64,000 bases of DNA from Hydrogenophaga sp. Lineage in GTDB: Bacteria; Pseudomonadota; Gammaproteobacteria; Burkholderiales; Burkholderiaceae_C. The position numbers were made by a program, and so were the translations under genes. Of the stretch, positions 58,143 to 64,000 are shown piece after piece. Location: contig NZ_JAUCZG010000002.1 of the NCBI RefSeq assembly GCF_030373225.1, forward strand, positions 124,001 to 188,000, in the 5' to 3' direction. How positions within the stretch are numbered: position 1 is the first letter of the stretch; every line of letters starts with the position of its first letter. The notes beneath the pieces are model-generated. The model was not told the DNA's origin. It worked only from the letters and a program-made list of their open reading frames with translations, and did no database searches.

Positions 58143-58967
58143 TTAACCGTGCCACACCTTCTCCGTAGCCAGTGGTGGCGCCATCAGCACGATCGGCAGC
58201 CCATCTGAGATCGATCTCTCAACTCCGACACGCAAGCCAAAGACGGACTGAATGCCCACCTCTGTCAGGACCTCCACCGGAGGTGCGTCCTTGACCAGAC
58301 GGCCATTGCTGAACACGAGGACACGGTCAGCATATCGGCTTACCATGTTGAGGTCGTGCATCACTGCCACGACCGTAGCACCCTGCCTTGACTGGTGCCA
58401 CGCATGGTCGAGCACCGCCTTTTGCTGCGCGAGGTCCAGCGCAGAGGTAGGCTCGTCCAACAACAGCAAGCGGTCCGACGGTTCGTCCCATATCTGTGCG
58501 AGAACGCGTGCGAACTGAACCCGCTGGCGCTCACCACCCGACAAGGTGGTAAAGCGTCGATGCGAAAACTCGTCCAGCGCCAGTGCACTCAGTGTTTCGT
58601 TCACCACCCGCACTGCGGTATGGATAGATTCCCCGCGATGCGGCAGGCGACCCATTGCCACCACTTCGCGCACCGTGAAGTCGAACGCGAGTTGTGAGCT
58701 CTGCGGCATCACCGCCATGCGCCGCGCCAGATCGCCGCGCTTCCATTCGGAAAGTGAGCGGCCCAGCAGTGTGATTGCGCCAACTGACTCCCATTCACCC
58801 GTGACCGCCTTGAGCACCGAGGACTTGCCTGCGCCATTCGGTCCGATGATGGCCACAAATTCGCCGGGTGCGATGCGCAGATCGTCGATCAGCACAAGAT
58901 CGCCGCCACCGCGAGACACACGTAGGCCACTCACCATGAGCGCGGAAGGCCTCACAGACCCGCTCAT
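58143..58967 (-). CDS. hmuV: Hemin ABC transporter ATP-binding protein
   Basis: GPNGAGKSSVLKAVTGEW; LSGGERQRVQFARVLAQIW; LLLLDEPTSALD; operon context. Confidence 0.92.
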   Translation of the reverse strand: MSGSVRPSALMVSGLRVSRGGGDLVLIDDLRIAPGEFVAIIGPNGAGKSSVLKAVTGEWESVGAITLLGRSLSEWKRGDLARRMAVMPQSSQLAFDFTVREVVAMGRLPHRGESIHTAVRVVNETLSALALDEFSHRRFTTLSGGERQRVQFARVLAQIWDEPSDRLLLLDEPTSALDLAQQKAVLDHAWHQSRQGATVVAVMHDLNMVSRYADRVLVFSNGRLVKDAPPVEVLTEVGIQSVFGLRVGVERSISDGLPIVLMAPPLATEKVWHG

Positions 58968-60022
58968 GGACGCGCTTCCTCCGTGCCCTGGCGGCGACGC
59001 AACAACCACAGGAAGAATGGAGCACCAATGAAAGCGGTGAGGATGCCGATGGGTAGCTCGGCGGGCCGCACCGCGGTGCGTGCGACCATGTCGCCCGCGG
59101 TCAACACCATGGCGCCCAACAGTGATGCCAGCGGCAACACCAGTCGGTGGTCCGGCCCAACCAACAGGCGCGCCATGTGCGGTGCCACCAGACCAACAAA
59201 CCCGATCACACCGCTGACGGCGACCACCGCGCCGGCCGATGCGGCGGTGAGCGCAATGACCGTTCGCTTGAGCGACTCAACCGCCACTCCCAAGTGCAGC
59301 GCCTCTGACTCGCCCAGCAACAAAGCATTGAGCTGATGAGCCAACCACGGCCCCACCAGCACCATGAGCACGATGGCCGGCGCTGCGCCCAGCAGCGAAG
59401 ACCATGTCGCTCCGCCCATGCTTCCCAGGCTCCAGAAGGTAAGGTTACGCAGTTGCTCGTCGGTGGCCAGGTAGGTGAGCAAGCCAATGCCCGCTCCAGT
59501 GAGCGCATTGATGGCGATACCGCACAGGAGCATGGTGGTGGCATCGAGCACGCCATCGCGCTGCGAAAGGCGAAATACCAGCGTGGCGGTGGCCAGGGCG
59601 CCAAGAAATGCCGCCACGGGCAAGGTCCACACACCGAGCACCAGGGCCAGACCGTGCAGCACCGTGGCGCCCAGCACGATCACGGAAACGGCACCCAATG
59701 CCGCACCCGCGGATACCCCGATGAGCGCTGGATCAGCCAACGGGTTGCGAAACAAGGCCTGCATCATCACACCGGCACATGCCAGCCCCGCGCCCGCCAG
59801 CAGCGCGAGCAGCACACGCGGTAGCCGTACGTTCAGTACCACGACGCGCTGCGCGTCAGTTATGTCGGGATGGGCTTGCCCCAGCAGGATGGCCACCACC
59901 TTGCCCGGTGCGATGGCCACCGCCCCGGTTCCTATGGCGATCACCGCCGTGGCCAGAAACATCAAGGCAGTGATGATCAACACCCATGGCGCGGCGCGTT
60001 GTCGGGTCCAGACCTGACTCAT
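58964..60022 (-). CDS. hmuU: Hemin ABC transporter permease (FecCD family)
   Basis: RLPRVLLALLAGAGLACAGVMMQALFRNPLADPALIGVSAGAALGAV; VGLVAPHMARLLVGPDHR. Confidence 0.93.
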   Translation of the reverse strand: MSQVWTRQRAAPWVLIITALMFLATAVIAIGTGAVAIAPGKVVAILLGQAHPDITDAQRVVVLNVRLPRVLLALLAGAGLACAGVMMQALFRNPLADPALIGVSAGAALGAVSVIVLGATVLHGLALVLGVWTLPVAAFLGALATATLVFRLSQRDGVLDATTMLLCGIAINALTGAGIGLLTYLATDEQLRNLTFWSLGSMGGATWSSLLGAAPAIVLMVLVGPWLAHQLNALLLGESEALHLGVAVESLKRTVIALTAASAGAVVAVSGVIGFVGLVAPHMARLLVGPDHRLVLPLASLLGAMVLTAGDMVARTAVRPAELPIGILTAFIGAPFFLWLLRRRQGTEEARP

Positions 60023-60909
60023 GGAAAGCCCGGATGGATCTGCCGTGCCAGCGTGCGCACACCCTGTGGCGTGAAGATGCCCATGCCTTGAAGGAAGTGG
60101 CCTGGTACGGTGATGAGCCTCCCTCCCTTGCCCGCGGGTGTATCCATTGCACCTGGCGCGCGCAGGGCCACAGGTACGCCGTCGACAGGCGAAGTGCCGT
60201 CCTGGTTTGTCAGGATGAATTCCGGTGCGGCGACGATCATGGCCTCGGTGCTCATCACCTTGAAGCCTTCAATATCCTGCGCTACGTTAATAGCACCGGC
60301 CAGTTCCAGCAGGGCCGCGACATTGGTGTTTCGGCCGCCGACCAGCGTGGGTCGGCTGCCACCGGCCAGTATGAACAACGCTCTCGGCCGGCGAGACTGG
60401 CGTGCCACGTCTGCACGAACCACGGCCATCTCCCGATGAAACCTGGCGATCAGAGCCTCTCCTTCGCTCTCTCGCCCAAGCAGCTCGGCCACCACGCGAA
60501 TGCGCTTTTCGACACCGTCAGGCGTTTGGTCTGCGCTAAGCACATGCACGGCAACACCGGCTGCGCGCAGTTGTTCAAGGGTTTGCGGCACGGTCCACTC
60601 GTTGGTCACAAGCACCCTGGTCGGCGACACCGAGAGCATGGGTTCGGCCGAGGTTTGCCGAAAGCCCGGCAGACGCGGCACGGCCTTTAGCTCGGTAAGG
60701 TGATCTGATCCGCCCCCCAGTGCCACGATCTGCTGCCCCCCACCCAGTGCGACCACGATCTCGGCAACGTAGCTGTTGGTCACAATCCATCGTTCTGCGC
60801 GCCCCTTTGCCTGAGCGCTCGCAGTGGCAGCTGTCACGAGCGTCAGCCCTGCGCCGAGCAACATGCCAAACGTGCGACGACTGCAATTCACGTCGTTGGG
60901 CAGGTTCAC
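60019..60909 (-). CDS. hmuT: Hemin-binding periplasmic protein
   Basis: RWIVTNSYVAEIVVALGGGQQIVALGGGSDHLTELKAVPRLPGFRQTSAEPMLSVSPTRVL. Confidence 0.9.
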   Translation of the reverse strand: MNLPNDVNCSRRTFGMLLGAGLTLVTAATASAQAKGRAERWIVTNSYVAEIVVALGGGQQIVALGGGSDHLTELKAVPRLPGFRQTSAEPMLSVSPTRVLVTNEWTVPQTLEQLRAAGVAVHVLSADQTPDGVEKRIRVVAELLGRESEGEALIARFHREMAVVRADVARQSRRPRALFILAGGSRPTLVGGRNTNVAALLELAGAINVAQDIEGFKVMSTEAMIVAAPEFILTNQDGTSPVDGVPVALRAPGAMDTPAGKGGRLITVPGHFLQGMGIFTPQGVRTLARQIHPGFP

Positions 60910-61874
60910 AGGGTTACCCCCGTCTCCAGCCCCGCCAGCCAGGCACCAGCCCGCGCGGGCGATTCATCCGGGACAAGGTCAATGGAACCGCCGTCGGCTT
61001 CAAGCAGGCGAACGCCGATGGAGCCGTCCGGTGACTGCACTTGCAGGGCTTCGATCACCCCCGCCATTCGCAGGTGCAGCTTACAGGCGGCATCGACCGC
61101 GTGCACAGCGGGAGGTGTCGACGAGGTTTTTCTCAGTGGGCCTTGGTAGCGGGCGGCCACGCCGCGTCCTCGAACGTCGACCGAAACCTCTTTGACATGC
61201 CCGCAGGCAAGCAGGGCTGCCTGGCCCAGGGATGCTGCAGCTTTGCCCTGCGCCATGAGTTGCTTGGCAGTTTCGTTCCGGCCTGACAGAGGCAACACAA
61301 GATGTGGCGCGTTCGCCTCCACCGTGGCGGACCAGACTGAGCTCGCGTGTTGCAACGGGTGCGCCTTCAGCCAGGGCATCGCAACTTCCCGACCTGACTT
61401 GGACATGAGGAACAGGCGTCCGATGGCATCGCCCTGGGCATCGAACCAGTTCAGGCTCACCGTATGTCCATGGGCGTCGTGCTCTTCAAACAAGAAGCAG
61501 CGGCTTATACCCTGCGAGGTGACCAGCGCATCGTGCTGTGACGTCCGAAAACGCAGGAGAGTCTGGTCAACATCGACGCGTGCGTCGTCCATGATGAACA
61601 AGCCCACACCCAGACGGTTGCGAGCAGCGAGCAGAAGCTTGCCCCACGCTTCACAGGGCGCGAGCAGCTCCGTGAGATCTGTGTACAACTCGGTCGCGCC
61701 ATGACCCATTCGACTGGCCAAGAGGGCCGCCTCGGGCACCCCAAGGCGCTGTGCTGCATCCGGTCCATGCAAGTGGTGGTGCTGCTGCAGAAGGTCCGAC
61801 CATGCGCTGCGCAGGGCGTCAGGATTGGCCAGCAGATACGCCGCGCGGTTCTCGACCGTGGTGTCTATCGTCAT
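60906..61874 (-). CDS. hmuS: Hemin-degrading/trafficking factor
   Basis: HemS/ChuX-like sequence between TonB receptor and hmuT; GLFIMDDARVDVDQTLLRFRTSQHDALVTSQ...NWFDAQGDAIGRLFL. Confidence 0.9.
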   Translation of the reverse strand: MTIDTTVENRAAYLLANPDALRSAWSDLLQQHHHLHGPDAAQRLGVPEAALLASRMGHGATELYTDLTELLAPCEAWGKLLLAARNRLGVGLFIMDDARVDVDQTLLRFRTSQHDALVTSQGISRCFLFEEHDAHGHTVSLNWFDAQGDAIGRLFLMSKSGREVAMPWLKAHPLQHASSVWSATVEANAPHLVLPLSGRNETAKQLMAQGKAAASLGQAALLACGHVKEVSVDVRGRGVAARYQGPLRKTSSTPPAVHAVDAACKLHLRMAGVIEALQVQSPDGSIGVRLLEADGGSIDLVPDESPARAGAWLAGLETGVTL

Positions 61875-61885
61875 GCTCTTCTCCT

Positions 61886-63841
61886 TCAGAATCGGTAGGT
61901 AGTAGTCGCATACCAGAAGCGCGCAGGTGGATCCTGCACAGACCCTGTCGCGCTGTAGTTGGCGGGCTGGCGTCGATTGTTGAGGTTGTCCACACCCAAT
62001 GCCAGCGACCATGCAGGGCTGACCTGATAGCCGAGCTTCACATCCAGCGTACCGAAGTTGCTGTTGGTGGGCGGCGGCGTGACCGCAGGCGGGGTCACCG
62101 CAACGCTGGCGTAGTAGTCGCGCAGGTAGCGCCCTTGCACATCGAGGCGCCAGGAACCTTGCTCGTAGCGCGCCCCCGCTCGCAGGGTGTGCCTGGCGCG
62201 CTGAATCAGGCGGGCACCTGTCTGACCGTCTGTGGCGTCGAGATAGTCCCAACCTCCTGTGATCGACCAGCGCGGGTTCAGCTGCCAAGTGGTGCCAAGT
62301 TCGGAGCCGCGCAATCTGGCCTTGCCAATGTTGGTGTAGACGGCTCGGGTGGTCACACCCACGGGATCACCCGGCAGGGCAGCGCGATTGACGGTCTGGA
62401 TCAGGTTGGTCACCCGCGAGTCAAACAACACCCATTCGCCCGACCAGCTCGATGCCGAGTAGCCCGCCACCAGCTCCCAGGCCTTGTTGGTTTCCGGCTG
62501 GATATCGGCTTGCCCCAGGATCAATGAGCGCCCGCGTGTGAACCGCGCATATTGCTCCAGCGCTGAGGGGGCCCGGTAGGCCTCGCCATAGCCAACACGA
62601 AAACTCCAGGGTCCAGGCGAATATCCGAGCGAGACCCGTGGTGTGGTGGCACTGCCGAAGGTGGAGAAATCGTCCCACCGAAGTCCTGCAAGTAGTCTCC
62701 AGGCGGGGGCCAGTCTCCATTCGTCCTGCAACAGCACATGTTGGTTGGTGGTCCTGGCCACTTGCGCCACGATGCTCACGTTCAGATCTTCATCGCGCTG
62801 TCCGGCTCCCACCACCAGGGTGTGCTGTCCGAGGTCCAGAGCGTACCGGGCATCCAGTTGAGTCTGGTCGTAGTCCGTGGTTTCAATGGTCGGGAAACTG
62901 CGCGTGGTGGACGCCTTGCTGTTGCCGTGTGAAAGGTCCACCGACAGCGCTCCCTGCCCTACCGCGCCCGTGTACCGCAAGGCGGCGGTGTAACGCTCTT
63001 CACGTTCATGGGTGGTGAAGTCGGTGATGGGTGCGCGTGCCGTGCGACCCGGCCCCATGTCATCCTGGTCAACAGATTCCAGCAACCAGCGCAGCTGTTG
63101 GCCTGGCACCAGTTGCACCACACCTTCGTAGTTCAGGTAGGTTTCGTCGATCTTGCTGAGGTCGTAGGTAGTCATTGCTGTGCCTGGGTAGCGAAACAGA
63201 TCGCGCTGGCGCTGCTCGACGCTGAAGCGGTGGCCCGCGCCTTGGGTTCCCACGTACAAGGTGGCGCCGGCGATGGCCGTCCCACGATCACCGCCCTGTA
63301 CGGCGCCCAGTGTCAGGCGTGTGCTGCCCCGCTTTACTTGGCCCGGTTGTGGGGCCTTGGTGATCACGTTGATCACGCCGCCGGTGGCGTCGGCCCCATA
63401 CAACGCAGACATGGGGCCACGCACGATTTCGATGCGCTCCACATCTTCTGTGGAAAGCAGGTTCAAGCCTGATGTGCCGTATTTTCCCGTGCGGCGCAGG
63501 CCATCGACCAGGATCAGCACTGGGGAGCCCGCGTTGGAAATGAGGCCGCGCATGGCCACAAATGCACTGGTGCCGTTGGCGCGCGCATCGACACCCGTCG
63601 CCAGCTTCAACGCCTCGGTCACGCTGGTACCGGCATAGGCCTCAAGGTCTTTGGCAGAGATGACTTGTACCGAAGCCTGCACATCCTGAATGGGTTGTTC
63701 GCGCGAAGTGGCGGTGATGACAACCGCCCGAAGCGTTGCGTCAGAGGAGGCAGTGGGTTGCGCGAGAGCAGTTTGAAAAACGGAAAGTGCGAAGCACAAG
63801 GAGATGGTGAGGCGGCTAGCTTGCATGATTGTTGGAGGCAT
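61886..63841 (-). CDS. hmuR: TonB-dependent hemin receptor
   Basis: Signal peptide; plug domain (QDVQASVQVISAKDLEAYAGTSVTEALKLATGVD...VERIEIVRGPMSALYGADATGGVINVITK); C-terminal aromatic residue (YRF). Confidence 0.93.
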   Translation of the reverse strand: MPPTIMQASRLTISLCFALSVFQTALAQPTASSDATLRAVVITATSREQPIQDVQASVQVISAKDLEAYAGTSVTEALKLATGVDARANGTSAFVAMRGLISNAGSPVLILVDGLRRTGKYGTSGLNLLSTEDVERIEIVRGPMSALYGADATGGVINVITKAPQPGQVKRGSTRLTLGAVQGGDRGTAIAGATLYVGTQGAGHRFSVEQRQRDLFRYPGTAMTTYDLSKIDETYLNYEGVVQLVPGQQLRWLLESVDQDDMGPGRTARAPITDFTTHEREERYTAALRYTGAVGQGALSVDLSHGNSKASTTRSFPTIETTDYDQTQLDARYALDLGQHTLVVGAGQRDEDLNVSIVAQVARTTNQHVLLQDEWRLAPAWRLLAGLRWDDFSTFGSATTPRVSLGYSPGPWSFRVGYGEAYRAPSALEQYARFTRGRSLILGQADIQPETNKAWELVAGYSASSWSGEWVLFDSRVTNLIQTVNRAALPGDPVGVTTRAVYTNIGKARLRGSELGTTWQLNPRWSITGGWDYLDATDGQTGARLIQRARHTLRAGARYEQGSWRLDVQGRYLRDYYASVAVTPPAVTPPPTNSNFGTLDVKLGYQVSPAWSLALGVDNLNNRRQPANYSATGSVQDPPARFWYATTTYRF

Positions 63842-64000
63842 ATAAGGAGTTCGGGGTGAGGGCTCTGAATTCGATACGAGGGGTAATCAGCTATGACCTG
63901 CGGCGTTCAGACAGGGCAGATGCAAGGGGGGGTATGGCATGCCAACGCGCGAGCGCCGCGACAGGACCGCGCTGTCCGCCACGGGAAGGCAACAGCCTGG

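Overview
This is a high-GC bacterial chromosomal window that looks like Burkholderiales/Comamonadaceae; that placement is an inference from composition and gene neighbourhoods. It is densely coding. I saw no rRNA or tRNA genes and no CRISPR array, but I had no search tools. Main blocks: (1) a branched-chain amino-acid ABC transporter with a LivM-LivG-LivF triple fusion, a class II aldolase and an acyl-CoA synthetase; (2) MscS channel, ureidoglycolate lyase-like, hydrolase and phosphoribosyltransferase genes; (3) a signalling block on the minus strand: PAS histidine kinase, degenerate histidine kinase, NarL-type regulator, CheB/CheR-PAS protein. It is divergent from a Crp/Fnr-type regulator with an FNR-like recognition helix but no N-terminal Fe-S cysteine cluster; (4) an envelope/stress block (glycine-zipper lipoprotein, lipoyl-like protein, host-attachment protein, HtrA protease, LVIVD lipoprotein, START-like protein). 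Its intergenic regions carry repeated TTGA-N6-TCAA palindromes, which suggests a compact local regulon; (5) a 16-kb, tightly coupled glgB-glgE-treS/mak-TM protein-glgX-treZ-treY-glycosidase operon; (6) assorted lipoproteins, LysR regulators, a second two-component system and an OmpA-like protein next to the C-terminal stub of a lost outer-membrane protein; (7) a reductive-dehalogenase/QueG-like Fe-S protein with an internal duplication; (8) a decayed IS3-family remnant beside a complete hemin uptake operon (hmuRSTUV). The best candidate for something undescribed is the Fnr-like regulator with its six operator-like palindromes, together with the adjacent kinase/pseudokinase operon.
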